Shown: positions 38,101 through 47,313, counted from the first letter of the stretch. The stretch: DNA of 64,000 bases from Pseudomonas solani (GCF_026072635.1 NZ_AP023081.1:404501-468500), one strand, 5' to 3'. The notes: generated from the letters alone by a model not told the origin. A program made the numbers and translations.

Positions 38101-38125
38101 GTCATTGCGGCGTCCGTGGAGCGGA

Positions 38126-39310
38126 TCAGCGCACCGCTTCGAACAGCCCGGTGGCGCCCATGCCGCCGCCCACGCACATGGTGACGATGCCGTAGCGCTT
38201 GCCCTGGCGCTGCAGCTCGCGCACCAGGTGGCCGACCTGGCGCGAGCCGGTCATGCCGAAGGGGTGGCCGATGGAGATGGAGCCGCCGTTGACGTTGTAC
38301 TTCTCGTTGTCGATGCCCAGGTGGTCACGGGCATACAGGCACTGCGAGGCGAAGGCTTCGTTCAGCTCCCACAGGTCGATGTCGTCCACCGACAGGCCAC
38401 GGGCCTTGAGCAGCTTGGGCACCGAGTAGATCGGGCCGATGCCCATCTCGTCCGGCTCGCAACCGGCCACGGCGAAGCCACGGAAGAAGGCGCGGGGCTT
38501 GAGGCCCAGCTCGATGGCCTTGTCCAGGCTCATCAGCAGGGTCATGGAGGCGCCGTCGGACAGCTGCGAGGAGTTGCCGGCGGTGACCGAACCGTCCTCG
38601 GAGAACACCGGCTTCAGCGAAGCCAGGCCTTCCAGGGTGGTGTCGGCGCGGTTGCAGTCGTCGCGGTCGACCACGCCGTCGACGATCTTCTTCTCGCCGG
38701 TGGCCTTGTCCTCGACCCCGTACTTGACGTTCATCGGCACGATTTCATCGTCGAACAGGCCGGCGGCCTGGGCACGGGCGGTGCGCTGCTGGCTCTGCAG
38801 GGCGTACAGGTCCTGGGCCTCGCGGGAGACGTTGTAGCGACGCGCGACGATCTCGGCGGTCTGGCCCATCGGGTAGTAGATGCCGGGGTGTTCCAGCTTC
38901 AGGCGCGGGTTGACGAAGTTGTCCTGGTTGATGCTTTTCAGCGTCAGGGTGATGGACTCGACGCCGCCGGCGACCATCACGTCGCTGCAGCCGGAAGCGA
39001 TCTGGTTGGCGGCGATGGCGATGGCCTGCAGGCCCGAGGAGCAGTAGCGGTTCAGGGTCATGCCGGCGACGCCGATGCCCAGGCCCGAGAGCACGGCGAC
39101 GTTACGGCCGATGTTGTGGCCCTGGGCGCCTTCGTTGGAACCGGCGCCGACCACGCAGTCGTCCACCAGCGTCGGGTCCAGGTCATTGCGCGCCAGGAGG
39201 GCGTTCACGCAGTGGGCGGCCATTTCGTCCGGCCGGGTCATGTTGAACTTGCCGCGGAAGGACTTGGCCAGGCCGGTCCGAACGCTGTCGACTATCACCA
39301 CTTCACGCAT
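38126..39310 (-). CDS. Acetyl-CoA acetyltransferase/acyl-CoA thiolase
   Basis: This 394-residue thiolase has the nucleophile cysteine in LNRYCSSGLQAIAIA (near 91), the histidine motif GGSISIGHPFGMTGSR and the final cysteine in MCVGGGMGA. The YCSSGL form is like the FadA-type, long-chain 3-ketoacyl-CoA thiolases rather than the VCGSGL of the other thiolase at 18895. It has GAGG 6 bases before ATG 39310. It is monocistronic with its own terminator. It may serve degradation of fatty or branched acids; the substrate is not decided. Confidence 0.9.
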   Translation of the reverse strand: MREVVIVDSVRTGLAKSFRGKFNMTRPDEMAAHCVNALLARNDLDPTLVDDCVVGAGSNEGAQGHNIGRNVAVLSGLGIGVAGMTLNRYCSSGLQAIAIAANQIASGCSDVMVAGGVESITLTLKSINQDNFVNPRLKLEHPGIYYPMGQTAEIVARRYNVSREAQDLYALQSQQRTARAQAAGLFDDEIVPMNVKYGVEDKATGEKKIVDGVVDRDDCNRADTTLEGLASLKPVFSEDGSVTAGNSSQLSDGASMTLLMSLDKAIELGLKPRAFFRGFAVAGCEPDEMGIGPIYSVPKLLKARGLSVDDIDLWELNEAFASQCLYARDHLGIDNEKYNVNGGSISIGHPFGMTGSRQVGHLVRELQRQGKRYGIVTMCVGGGMGATGLFEAVR

Positions 39311-39434
39311 GACGCACCTCTTTCTTGTGGGTTTGAGGACGGGTGTCCATTGACGATGGCCGGAGCATAAATCCACCCAATGTCGCAGGGCGACGATCAT
39401 TCATCCTGCGTATGCGCGGCCATCGCCCGCCGGC

Positions 39435-40922
39435 TCAGCCCTTCTTGAAGGCCCGCTCCAGCGCGTCGTTAAGGGTGCGCAGCACCTTCACCCGGGCATA
39501 GCGCTTGTCGTTCGCCTCGATCAGGGTCCAGGGCGCCAGCTCGGTGCTGGTGCGATCCACCATGTCGCCCACGGCGTCGACGTAGAGGTCCCACTTGTCG
39601 CGATTGCGCCAGTCCTCGTCGGTGATCTTGTAGCGCTTGAAGGAAGTCTCCTCGCGCTCCTTGAAGCGGCGCATCTGCTCGTCCTTGTCGATGGACAGCC
39701 AGAACTTCACGACTACGATGCCGTGGTCGTGGAGCTGCTCCTCGTAGTCGTTGATCTCGCTGTAGGCGCGCAACCAGTCGGCCTCCGAGCAGAAGCCCTC
39801 GACCCGCTCCACCAGCACGCGGCCGTACCAGGAGCGGTCGAAGATGGTGAACTGCCGGCGCGGCGGCACATGGCGCCAGAAGCGCCACAAGTAGGGTTGC
39901 GCGCGCTCTTCCTCGGTGGGCGCGGCGATGGGCACGGTGCGGTACTGGCGCGGGTCCAGTGCCCCGGTCACCCGGCGGATGGCCCCTCCCTTGCCGGCCG
40001 CGTCGTTGCCCTCGAACACCGCCATCAGCGCGTGCTCGCGGAAGCGCTTGTCGCGCATCAGCCCGGCCAGCCGCGCCTGCTCGGCGTCCAATTGCTCTCG
40101 GTAATCGTCCTTGCTCAGTTTCAGGCTCAGGTCGAGGCTGCTGAGCAGCCCGCGGTTGTCCAGGCTGGAAACCAGCGGCGCCGCGTGGGGCTGCAGCACC
40201 GGGCGATCCTTGCGCTTGAGCGCGGCCTGCAGCCCCTCGAGGATGATGCGGCCGACGCTGAGGCTGCGGTAGTTCTCGTCGACGCCCTCGACCACGTACC
40301 AGGGCGCGTAGTCGCGGCTGGTGCGGCGCAGCATGCGCTCGCCGAAGCGCACGAAGCGGTCATAGGTCTCGCTCTGCTTCCAGTCCAGCGGGTTGAGCTT
40401 CCAGCTGCGCTGCGGGTCTTTCTCCAGGTCCTTGAGGCGCTGCTTGAGCTGCTTCTTGGACAGGTGGAACCAGAACTTGAAGATCAGCGCGCCCTCGTCG
40501 CAGAGCATGCGCTCGAAGCGCTCGGCGAAATCGATGGCCTGGTCGAAACGGCCGTCCTTGATGTCGCCCTCGACCCGCGCATGGAGCATCTGGCTGTACC
40601 AGTTGCCGAAGAAGATGCCGGTCTGCCCCTTGGCCGGCAGCTTGCGCCAGAAGCGCCATTGAGGCGGCCGCGACAGCTCCTCGTCGGTGGGCAGCAGGAA
40701 ACTCTCGACATGGATCAGGCGCGGGTCCATCCACTCGTTGAGCAGCTTCACCGTCTCGCCCTTGCCTGCGCCCTCGATGCCGTTGATCAGGATGATCACC
40801 GGGAAGCGTGCCTGCTGTTTCAGCTCGAACTGCGCCTCCAGCAATGCCTCGCGCAGCTCCAGCACCGCTTTCTCGTAGGTTTCCTTGTCGATGGAATGAC
40901 CGATTTCCGCAGATTCGAACAT
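39435..40922 (-). CDS. pap: Polyphosphate:AMP phosphotransferase
   Basis: Pap transfers phosphate from polyphosphate to AMP, giving ADP. It is a class II PPK2 with two fused PPK2 domains, here 495 residues, the usual length for the family. The N-terminal domain has the Walker-like loop NGIEGAGKGETVKLL; the C-terminal domain has EGNDAAGKGGAIRRV followed by FDRSWYGRVLVERVEGF. In studied members the C-terminal half is the active one. ATG at 40922 has GGGAGAG before it and gives the family N-terminus (MFESAEIGHSIDKETY). Confidence 0.93.
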   Translation of the reverse strand: MFESAEIGHSIDKETYEKAVLELREALLEAQFELKQQARFPVIILINGIEGAGKGETVKLLNEWMDPRLIHVESFLLPTDEELSRPPQWRFWRKLPAKGQTGIFFGNWYSQMLHARVEGDIKDGRFDQAIDFAERFERMLCDEGALIFKFWFHLSKKQLKQRLKDLEKDPQRSWKLNPLDWKQSETYDRFVRFGERMLRRTSRDYAPWYVVEGVDENYRSLSVGRIILEGLQAALKRKDRPVLQPHAAPLVSSLDNRGLLSSLDLSLKLSKDDYREQLDAEQARLAGLMRDKRFREHALMAVFEGNDAAGKGGAIRRVTGALDPRQYRTVPIAAPTEEERAQPYLWRFWRHVPPRRQFTIFDRSWYGRVLVERVEGFCSEADWLRAYSEINDYEEQLHDHGIVVVKFWLSIDKDEQMRRFKEREETSFKRYKITDEDWRNRDKWDLYVDAVGDMVDRTSTELAPWTLIEANDKRYARVKVLRTLNDALERAFKKG

Positions 40923-41009
40923 GCGACTCTCCCAGGTTGGTGCAGAAAAAATAGCGGAAGACGCGCCGTCGCGGGGTGAAAGATTCGATGGAATCGCGGG
41001 TTTCCCCGT

Positions 41010-41033
41010 AGGAGCGAGCTCTGCTCGCGAAGC
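41010..41033. repeat. REP-like hairpin
   Basis: GGAGCGAGCTCTGCTCGCG lies between the divergent pap and mnmC genes and has the form of a Pseudomonas extragenic palindrome. Confidence 0.5.
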
Positions 41034-41132
41034 GCCCGACGCCGCAACGCATCGCCCCAAGCGTCCCCCTGTCGCACGCTCCCGCCCGGCCTGATCGGCT
41101 ACTATTCGCGCTTCGTTCCGCCGGGGTCCTCC

Positions 41133-43109
41133 ATGTCCGATTTCCATCACGCGCTGCTCGCCTGGGACGAGCAGGGCCAGCCGTTGTCACGCGAATTCGA
41201 CGACGTCTACTTCTCCCCCGTCTCGGGGCTCGACGAGACGCGCCACACCTTCCTCGACGGCAACGAACTGCCCCGGCGCTTCGCCGAACTGGCCGCCGGC
41301 GAGCGCCTGGTGGTGGGCGAGACCGGCTTCGGCACCGGCCTGAATTTTCTCAGCACCTGGCAGCTGTTCGACGAGCTGGCGCCGCCCGGTGCCCGCCTGC
41401 ATTTCGTCAGCGTCGAGAAGTACCCGCTGGCCCGTGAAGACCTCGCCCGCGCCCTGGCGCTGTGGCCGCAACTGGCGCCCTTCTCCGGCGCCCTGCTGGA
41501 CCAGTACCGCGCGGTGAACCCCGGCTTCCAGCGCCTGCTGTTCGCCGCAGGGCGGGTGACGCTGACGCTGCTGGTGGGCGATGCGCTGGACTGCCTGCCC
41601 GAGCTGGATGCCCGCATCGATGCCTGGTTCCTCGACGGCTTCGCCCCGGCGAAGAACCCGCAGATGTGGTCCCCCGAACTCTTCGCCCAACTGGCGCGGC
41701 TGAGTGCACCGGGCGCCACCCTGGCCACCTTCACCAGCGCCGGTTTCGTGCGCCGCGCACTCAAGGAGGCCGGCTTCCAGATCCGCCGTGCCCAGGGCTT
41801 CGGCAGCAAATGGCACATGAGCAAGGGCCGCTTCCTGGGCGAGCCCGCCAGCGCCGGCAAACCCTGGTTCGCCCGCCCCGCGCCCTTCGCGGGCGAGCGC
41901 CAGGTGCTGGTGATAGGCGCCGGCCTGGCCGGCTGCGCCAGCGCCGCCAGCCTCGCCGCCCGTGGCTGGCAGGTGACCCTGCTGGAGCGCCACGCCGGCG
42001 TTGCCGAGGAGGCTTCCGGCAATCCCCAGGGGGTGCTCTACCTCAAGCTTTCCGCCCACGGCACAGCACTGTCGCGCCTGATCGTCAGCGGCTTCGGCCA
42101 TACCCGCCGGCTGCTCCAGCACCTGCAGCCGAACCAGGACTGGCAAGGCTGCGGCGTGCTGCAACTGGCCTTCGAAGCCAAGGAAGCCGAGCGCCAGGTG
42201 AGCCTGGCCGCCGCCTTCCCCGCCGGCCTGCTGCGCCGGCTCGACCGTGAAGAGGCCGAAGCCATCGCCGGCGTCGCCCTGCCCGCCGGTGGGCTGTTCT
42301 ACCCCGAAGCCGGCTGGGTGCACCCGCCCGCCCTGTGCCGCTGGCTGGCCGGGCAGCCCGGCATCCGCCTGCTGCCCCACAGCGAAGCCTTGCAGCTGCG
42401 CCGCGAGAATGGCCGCTGGCAGGCGCTGGACGGTGAGCAGGTGCTGGCCGAAGCACCGATCGCGGTGCTGGCCGGCGCCGCCGAAATCCTCCGTTTCCCC
42501 CAGGCCAACGGGATGCTGCTCAAGCGCATCCGTGGGCAGATCAGCCGCCTGCCGGCCACCGCCAGCAGCCGCGCGCTGGCCACCGTGGTCTGCGCCGAAG
42601 GCTATGTCGCACCGGTGCGCAACGGCGAACACACCCTGGGCGCCAGCTTCGACTTCCACAGCCAGGACCTGGCGCCGACCACCGCCGAGCACGCCGGCAA
42701 CCTCGAGCTGCTGCGGGAAATCTCCCCGGACCTCGCCGAACGCCTGCAGGCCGAACAGCTCGACCCGGCGCTGCTGGAAGGCCGCGCGGCCTTCCGCTGC
42801 ACCACGCCGGACTACCTGCCGCTGGTAGGCCCGCTGTGCGATGCCGCCGCCTTCGCCGAAACCTATGCCGTGCTGGGCCGCGATGCGCGCCAGGTGCCGG
42901 ATGCACCGGCGCCCTGGCTCGACGGCCTCTACGTCAACAGCGGCCATGGCTCACGGGGCCTGATCACCGCGCCGCTGGCCGCCGAGCTGCTGGCCGCCTG
43001 GCTGGACGACGAACCCCTGCCGGTGCCCCGCGATGTCGCCGAAGCCTGCCACCCGAACCGTTTCCCGCTGCGCCAGCTGATTCGCGGCAAGAACGCCAGC
43101 CGTACCTGA
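41133..43109 (+). CDS. mnmC: Bifunctional tRNA mnm5s2U34 enzyme MnmC
   Basis: MnmC completes the 5-methylaminomethyl group on wobble uridine 34. The 658-residue product joins an N-terminal SAM methyltransferase (about 1-245, with GETGFGTGLNFLSTW and the DALDCLPELDARIDAWFLDGFAPAKNP region) to a C-terminal FAD oxidase (about 255-658, with GAGLAGCASAASLAARGW and the distal YVNSGHGSRGL). Both halves are complete. It is divergent from pap. A stem (43099-43119) spans its stop codon. Confidence 0.95.
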   Translation: MSDFHHALLAWDEQGQPLSREFDDVYFSPVSGLDETRHTFLDGNELPRRFAELAAGERLVVGETGFGTGLNFLSTWQLFDELAPPGARLHFVSVEKYPLAREDLARALALWPQLAPFSGALLDQYRAVNPGFQRLLFAAGRVTLTLLVGDALDCLPELDARIDAWFLDGFAPAKNPQMWSPELFAQLARLSAPGATLATFTSAGFVRRALKEAGFQIRRAQGFGSKWHMSKGRFLGEPASAGKPWFARPAPFAGERQVLVIGAGLAGCASAASLAARGWQVTLLERHAGVAEEASGNPQGVLYLKLSAHGTALSRLIVSGFGHTRRLLQHLQPNQDWQGCGVLQLAFEAKEAERQVSLAAAFPAGLLRRLDREEAEAIAGVALPAGGLFYPEAGWVHPPALCRWLAGQPGIRLLPHSEALQLRRENGRWQALDGEQVLAEAPIAVLAGAAEILRFPQANGMLLKRIRGQISRLPATASSRALATVVCAEGYVAPVRNGEHTLGASFDFHSQDLAPTTAEHAGNLELLREISPDLAERLQAEQLDPALLEGRAAFRCTTPDYLPLVGPLCDAAAFAETYAVLGRDARQVPDAPAPWLDGLYVNSGHGSRGLITAPLAAELLAAWLDDEPLPVPRDVAEACHPNRFPLRQLIRGKNASRT

Positions 43110-43182
43110 CAGGTACGGCAGGGCTTCGCCGCCTCGGCCAGCGGAAAGCACCAGCAAGGGTGAGCGCCGCCTCCCTTAATCC

Positions 43183-43213
43183 CTATAACCTCATATAAAT
43201 CATGTAGTTATAG
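43183..43213. promoter_or_regulatory. Inverted repeat upstream of the NCS1 gene
   Basis: CTATAAC and GTTATAG are separated by 17 bases within an AT-rich patch about 140 bases before the permease start. It may be an operator or part of the promoter. Confidence 0.35.
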
Positions 43214-43350
43214 AACATATCCACACCACCTCGCGCGCCCCCCCGTCCTGCTGCGATTCGCCGTGGACCGCCGCACAATCCGCCGGCTGGAGCCTGTGCT
43301 CCCGCCGCCCCGCCCGGGGCGACCGCCCCCGAGGATGCGAGGAACCGCGG

Positions 43351-44823
43351 ATGCCCCTCTCCCAGAACCAGGAACCGATACGGCTGCCACTCGACCCCAG
43401 CCCCAGCCTCTATAACGACGACCTCGCCCCCAACAGCCCTGAAGCACGGCATTGGGGCAGCTACAGCCTGTTCGCGCTGTGGACCAACGACGTGCACAAC
43501 GTCGCCAACTACAGCTTCGCCATCGGCCTCTTCGCACTTGGCATGAGTGGCGGCCAGATCGTCGCCGCCATGGGCCTCGGCGCGCTGCTGATCTACGGGT
43601 TGATGAACCTTTCCGGCTATATCGGCCAACGCACCGGCCTGCCCTTCCCGGTGATCTGCCGGATCGCCTTCGGCATCCGTGGCGCGCAGTTTCCGGCGTT
43701 GATCCGCGCGGTGATCGCCGTCGCCTGGTTCGGCATCCAGACCTACCTCGCCTCCCTGGTGCTCGGCGTCCTGCTGCTGACCCTGGCACCGGGGCTGGCC
43801 GCCTGGAGCGGCGGCGATGTGCTCGGCCTGTCGCCCTTCGGCTGGGCCTGCTTCATCGGGGTGTGGCTGCTGCAACTGGCGATCATGGCCTACGGCATGG
43901 AAATGATCCGCCGCTACGAAGCCTTCGCCGGCCCGGTGATCCTGCTCACCCTCGCGGTACTCGCCGCCTGGATGTACTGGAAGGCCGGCCTGCGCATCGC
44001 CTGGGCCAGCAGCGAACCCGCCAGCGACGCCGCCGGCTGGTTCCGCGTGTGCTCCGGCGCGGCCCTGTGGATCAGCCTCTACGGCACCATGCTGCTGAAC
44101 TTCAGCGACTTCTCGCGCCACTGCCCCGATGCGCGCACCATCCGCCGTGGCAACTTCTGGGGGTTGCCGGTGAACATGCTGCTGTTCGGCTGCATCGCCG
44201 CGGTGCTCGCCGGCAGCCAGTTCGCCATCGACGGCCAGGTCATCACCAGCCCCACCGACATAGTCGCCGCCATTCCCTCCAAGCCCTTCCTGGTGCTCGG
44301 CTGCCTGGCGCTGCTGATCGTCACCGTGGCGGTGAACATCATGGCCAACTTCGTCGCCCCGGCCCTGGTGCTCTGCAACCTGGCGCCACGGCAGCTGAAC
44401 TTCCACCGCGCCGGGTTGCTGGCCGCCGCCCTCGGCGCGCTCATCCTGCCGTGGCACCTGTACAACAGCCCGGAGGTGATCCTGTACTTCCTCGGTGCCC
44501 TGGGGGCACTGCTGGGGCCGCTGTACGGGGTGATCATGGTCGACTACTGGCTGGTGCGCCGGGGCCGGCTGGATATCCCCGCGCTCTACAGCGCCGCGCC
44601 CGACGCCGCCTACCACTACCGCCACGGCGTCAACCCGCGCGCCCTGGCCGCCCTGCTGCCGGCCGCCATCATCGCCATCGCGCTGGTGCTGCTGCCCAGC
44701 CTGGAGGCCCTCTCCAGCTTCAGCTGGTTCATCGGTGCCGGCCTGGCGGCGGTGTTCTACCTGCTGGTGGGCAACCGTCGCTACCGCTTCGATGTCTGGA
44801 AGGAAGCCTTCAAGCGCCACTGA
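43351..44823 (+). CDS. NCS1 family nucleobase/cation symporter
   Basis: This inner-membrane permease has 490 residues and 12 helices. The NCS1 signature is clear: an N-terminal cytosolic PLDPSPSLYNDDLAP, helix 1 with WTNDVHNVANYSFAIGLF, and GLPFPVICRIAFGIRGAQFPAL. The substrate could be uracil, thymine, allantoin, hydantoin or a related base. The WTNDVHNVANY helix and PVICRIAFG are like the allantoin/uracil/hydantoin group. No catabolic gene adjoins it, so the substrate is open. Confidence 0.88.
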   Translation: MPLSQNQEPIRLPLDPSPSLYNDDLAPNSPEARHWGSYSLFALWTNDVHNVANYSFAIGLFALGMSGGQIVAAMGLGALLIYGLMNLSGYIGQRTGLPFPVICRIAFGIRGAQFPALIRAVIAVAWFGIQTYLASLVLGVLLLTLAPGLAAWSGGDVLGLSPFGWACFIGVWLLQLAIMAYGMEMIRRYEAFAGPVILLTLAVLAAWMYWKAGLRIAWASSEPASDAAGWFRVCSGAALWISLYGTMLLNFSDFSRHCPDARTIRRGNFWGLPVNMLLFGCIAAVLAGSQFAIDGQVITSPTDIVAAIPSKPFLVLGCLALLIVTVAVNIMANFVAPALVLCNLAPRQLNFHRAGLLAAALGALILPWHLYNSPEVILYFLGALGALLGPLYGVIMVDYWLVRRGRLDIPALYSAAPDAAYHYRHGVNPRALAALLPAAIIAIALVLLPSLEALSSFSWFIGAGLAAVFYLLVGNRRYRFDVWKEAFKRH

Positions 44824-44898
44824 CGACGCCAGCCGGGCACTCATCCGCCCGGCGGCAACGCGTCGCAGCTGACAGCCCTACAAGGCGAATCTATACTC

Positions 44899-44930
44899 CC
44901 CCCGGTATAAACCCCAGGGAGTATTCGCCA
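44899..44930 (+). promoter_or_regulatory. CsoR-type operator upstream of the sulfur operon
   Basis: ATACTCCC and GGGAGTAT form a perfect inverted repeat with 16 bases between them, beginning within TCTATACTCCCCCCGG and ending in CAGGGAGTATTCGCC. The half-site recurs in the second palindrome at 45304, so both are probably bound by the repressor encoded next. Confidence 0.6.
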
Positions 44931-45033
44931 TGCCCTTCAGCCTTTCTCCAAGCCCCCGCGCCCGTGGCCAGGCCGCCAGCGGAGCGCGCGAGCCTTTCCC
45001 CTTCGCGCGTCCGGCCGTGGCGCCGGTGACGCC

Positions 45034-45300
45034 ATGAGCGGCCCCACGCCGGAGCGCCAGGACGCCATGCTCAAGCGCCTGGCCCGGGTCGAGGGGCAGG
45101 TGCGCGGCATCCAGGCGATGATCCGCCGCGGCGAGTCTTGCGAGGCCATCGCCCAGCAGTTCTCCGCCGCCCGCAAGGCGCTCGACAAGGCCTACCAGGA
45201 GATGCTCGCCTGCCTGGTCGAGGAAACCGTTCTCGACCCGGATCGCGACGATGCCGAGACCCTGGCGCGGGTGCGCGCGATCTTCACCAAGTACACCTGA
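45034..45300 (+). CDS. CsoR/FrmR-family repressor, thiol-type
   Basis: This 88-residue all-helical repressor of the CsoR/RcnR/FrmR (DUF156) family has ERQDAMLKRLARVEGQVRGIQAMI as its first helix. Cys36 sits at the conserved helix-2 position (RGESCEAIAQQ), and a second cysteine is Cys60. The His and Cys that copper CsoR uses 25 and 29 residues after the first Cys are Leu61 and Thr65 here, and the FrmR His is also missing. A metal site is therefore unlikely. The downstream genes handle sulfane sulfur, so a persulfide sensor like CstR is the best inference. Two ATACTCC palindromes flank its gene. Confidence 0.85.
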   Translation: MSGPTPERQDAMLKRLARVEGQVRGIQAMIRRGESCEAIAQQFSAARKALDKAYQEMLACLVEETVLDPDRDDAETLARVRAIFTKYT

Positions 45301-45302
45301 CC

Positions 45303-45319
45303 CATACTCCATGGGAGTA
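45303..45319 (+). promoter_or_regulatory. Second operator overlapping the rhodanese ribosome site
   Basis: TACTCC-ATG-GGAGTA is a palindrome sharing its half-site with 44899. It covers the ribosome binding region 7 bases before the rhodanese ATG, so a bound repressor there could block an internal promoter. Confidence 0.55.
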
Positions 45320-45325
45320 CCCGAC

Positions 45326-45865
45326 ATGAACGACACCATCCGCCTGATCGACGCACCGCGCTTCGCCGAACTGCACCAGCGGGGAGCGGCCCGCTTCCTC
45401 GTCGACGTGCGCAGCCCGGCGGAATACCGCGCCGGGCACATCGCCGGCGCCCACAACGAACCGCTGGGCAACCTGGACCCCGTGCGCCTGGCCGAGCGCC
45501 TGCGCGGTGAGGGCCTGAACAGCGGCGACGAGCTTTACCTGATCTGCCAGAAGGGCCAGCGCGCGCGCCAGGCGGCCGAGCGCTTGAGCGCCCTGCTGCC
45601 GGGCGTGCAGGTGATCGAGGGCGGCACCGACGCCTGCCTGGCCTGCGGCATGCCCCGCGAAGGCAGCGGCGGCGGCCTGGAGCTGCAGCGCCAGGTGCAG
45701 ATCAGCGCCGGCAGCCTGGTGCTGCTGGGCGTGGTCCTAGGCACCTGGGTGCACCCCGGCTGGTACCTGCTGAGCGGCTTCGTCGGCGCCGGCCTGACCT
45801 TCGCCGGGCTGAGCGGCACCTGTGGCCTGGCCCTGGTGCTCGCCCGCATGCCCTGGAACCGCTGA
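45326..45865 (+). CDS. Membrane-bound rhodanese (YgaP-like)
   Basis: This 179-residue protein has an N-terminal rhodanese domain (1-110) with the sulfur-carrying Cys74 in YLICQKGQRARQAA. A DUF2892-type two-helix membrane part follows (about 128-172, ending GTCGLALVLARMPWN). It resembles YgaP. It moves sulfane sulfur, from thiosulfate or persulfide, at the inner membrane. Two further cysteines (ACLACGMP) follow the domain and one lies in the membrane part. It is coupled to the exporter gene (TGATG). Confidence 0.9.
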   Translation: MNDTIRLIDAPRFAELHQRGAARFLVDVRSPAEYRAGHIAGAHNEPLGNLDPVRLAERLRGEGLNSGDELYLICQKGQRARQAAERLSALLPGVQVIEGGTDACLACGMPREGSGGGLELQRQVQISAGSLVLLGVVLGTWVHPGWYLLSGFVGAGLTFAGLSGTCGLALVLARMPWNR

Positions 45866-46602
45866 TGCTTCTCGAAGCCCTCGCCATCGGCACCCTGCTC
45901 GGCCTGCTGCTCGGGCTGACCGGCGCAGGCGGCTCGCTGGTGGCCCTGCCCTTGCTGCTCAGCCTGCACCTGCCCCTGCGCGACGCGGTGGGCGTGAGCC
46001 TCGGCGCGGTGGCCCTCACCGCCCTGGTCGGCACCCTGCTGCGCCTGCGCCAGGGCCTGGTGGCCTGGCCGCCGGTGCTGCTGCTCGCCGCCAGCGGCCT
46101 GCCCGGCAACGCCCTGGGCCAGTGGCTCGGGCACTGGGTACCGGAGGGCCTGCTGATCACCGGCTTCTGCCTGCTGGTGCTGTGGTCCGCCTGGCGCCTG
46201 TGGCGCGGCGCCCAACAGTCACGCGCTGGCACGGGCCCACTGCGTTACCTGCCGTTGCTGGCCATCGGTCTGGGCGTGGGCGTGCTCTCGGGGCTGATGG
46301 GCGTCGGCGGCGGCTTCCTGGTGGTTCCGGCGCTACTCTGGTTCACGCCGCTCTCGGTCATGGCCGCCACCGCCACCTCCCTGGCGGTGGTCGTGGTGGT
46401 GTCCGGTGGCGGCTTCTTGCTCTACCTGGGGCAGGCCCAGCCCCCCGCGCTGCTGCTCGGCGCCCTGGCCTTCGGCGGCGCGCTCGGCATGCTGGTCGGC
46501 AACCGCCTGGCGTACCGCCTGGGCGGCCCGGCGCTGCAACGCCTGTTCGCGGTGCTGCTGGTGATCACCAGCCTGTCGGTGGCCCTGCAGAAACTGATCT
46601 GA
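45865..46602 (+). CDS. TauE/SafE family sulfite/organosulfur exporter
   Basis: This inner-membrane permease has 245 residues and about eight helices in two repeats. The repeat motifs are GLLLGLTGAGGSLVALPLLL and GVLSGLMGVGGGFLVVPALL, each typical of TauE/SafE. It probably exports sulfite or a related anion made when the neighbouring enzymes oxidise persulfide. Its start overlaps the rhodanese stop, and the dioxygenase follows by 12 bases. Confidence 0.9.
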   Translation: MLLEALAIGTLLGLLLGLTGAGGSLVALPLLLSLHLPLRDAVGVSLGAVALTALVGTLLRLRQGLVAWPPVLLLAASGLPGNALGQWLGHWVPEGLLITGFCLLVLWSAWRLWRGAQQSRAGTGPLRYLPLLAIGLGVGVLSGLMGVGGGFLVVPALLWFTPLSVMAATATSLAVVVVVSGGGFLLYLGQAQPPALLLGALAFGGALGMLVGNRLAYRLGGPALQRLFAVLLVITSLSVALQKLI

Positions 46603-46614
46603 GGAGATTGCACC

Positions 46615-47313
46615 ATGCTGCTGCGCCAGCTCTTCGATGCCGAAAGCTCCACCTACACCTACCTGCTCGCCGACGCCGGCGAGGCGGTACTGATCGACCC
46701 GGTGAAGGAACAACTCGACGCCTACCGGCGCCTGCTCGACGAACTCGGGCTGCGCCTGGTGCTGGCCCTCGATACCCATACCCACGCCGACCACATCACC
46801 GCCCTGGGCGACCTGCGCGAGGCCACCGGCTGCCAGAGTGGATTCGGCGCCGAAAGCGGCAGCACCTGCGCCAGCTTCACCTTCACCGACGGCACGCGCC
46901 TGCACTTCGGCGCCCGCGAACTGATCGCCTGGTACACCCCTGGGCACACCGCGGACTCCTACTGCTTCCTGCTGCCCGCCAGCCCCGCCGATGGCACTCC
47001 GGCGCGGGTGTTCACCGGCGACACCCTGCTGATCCGTGGCACCGGGCGCACCGACTTCCAGAACGGCGACGCCCGTGCCCAGTGGGCCAGCCTGGGGCGC
47101 CTGCTGGCGCTGGCGGACGACACCGAGGTGTGCCCCGGCCACGACTATCGCGGCTGGACCCGTTCGAGCATCGCCGAGGAACGCGCCCACAACCCGCGCC
47201 TGCAGGTGGCCAACGCCGAGGCCTATGCGGCGCTGATGGCCAGCCTGCGCCTGCCGAACCCGCGCCTGATGGACATCGCCGTGCCCGCCAACCGCGCCTG
47301 CGGCCGCCCCTGA
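46615..47313 (+). CDS. Persulfide dioxygenase (ETHE1-like)
   Basis: This metallo-beta-lactamase-fold iron enzyme has 232 residues. It oxidises glutathione persulfide to sulfite. The metal motif HTHADHITALGDL, the second histidine in YTPGHTADSYCF and the aspartate in FTGDTLLIRGTGRTDF are all present, as is CPGHDY. TGRTDFQ separates this group from glyoxalase II. It is the last gene of the operon. With the rhodanese and the exporter it would clear sulfane sulfur: transfer, oxidise, export. Confidence 0.92.
   Translation: MLLRQLFDAESSTYTYLLADAGEAVLIDPVKEQLDAYRRLLDELGLRLVLALDTHTHADHITALGDLREATGCQSGFGAESGSTCASFTFTDGTRLHFGARELIAWYTPGHTADSYCFLLPASPADGTPARVFTGDTLLIRGTGRTDFQNGDARAQWASLGRLLALADDTEVCPGHDYRGWTRSSIAEERAHNPRLQVANAEAYAALMASLRLPNPRLMDIAVPANRACGRP

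Noticed and set aside
43099..43119. Stem at the mnmC stop codon taken as a terminator
   Set aside because: The stem is perfect but overlaps the stop codon and lacks a T-run, so I do not list it as a terminator.
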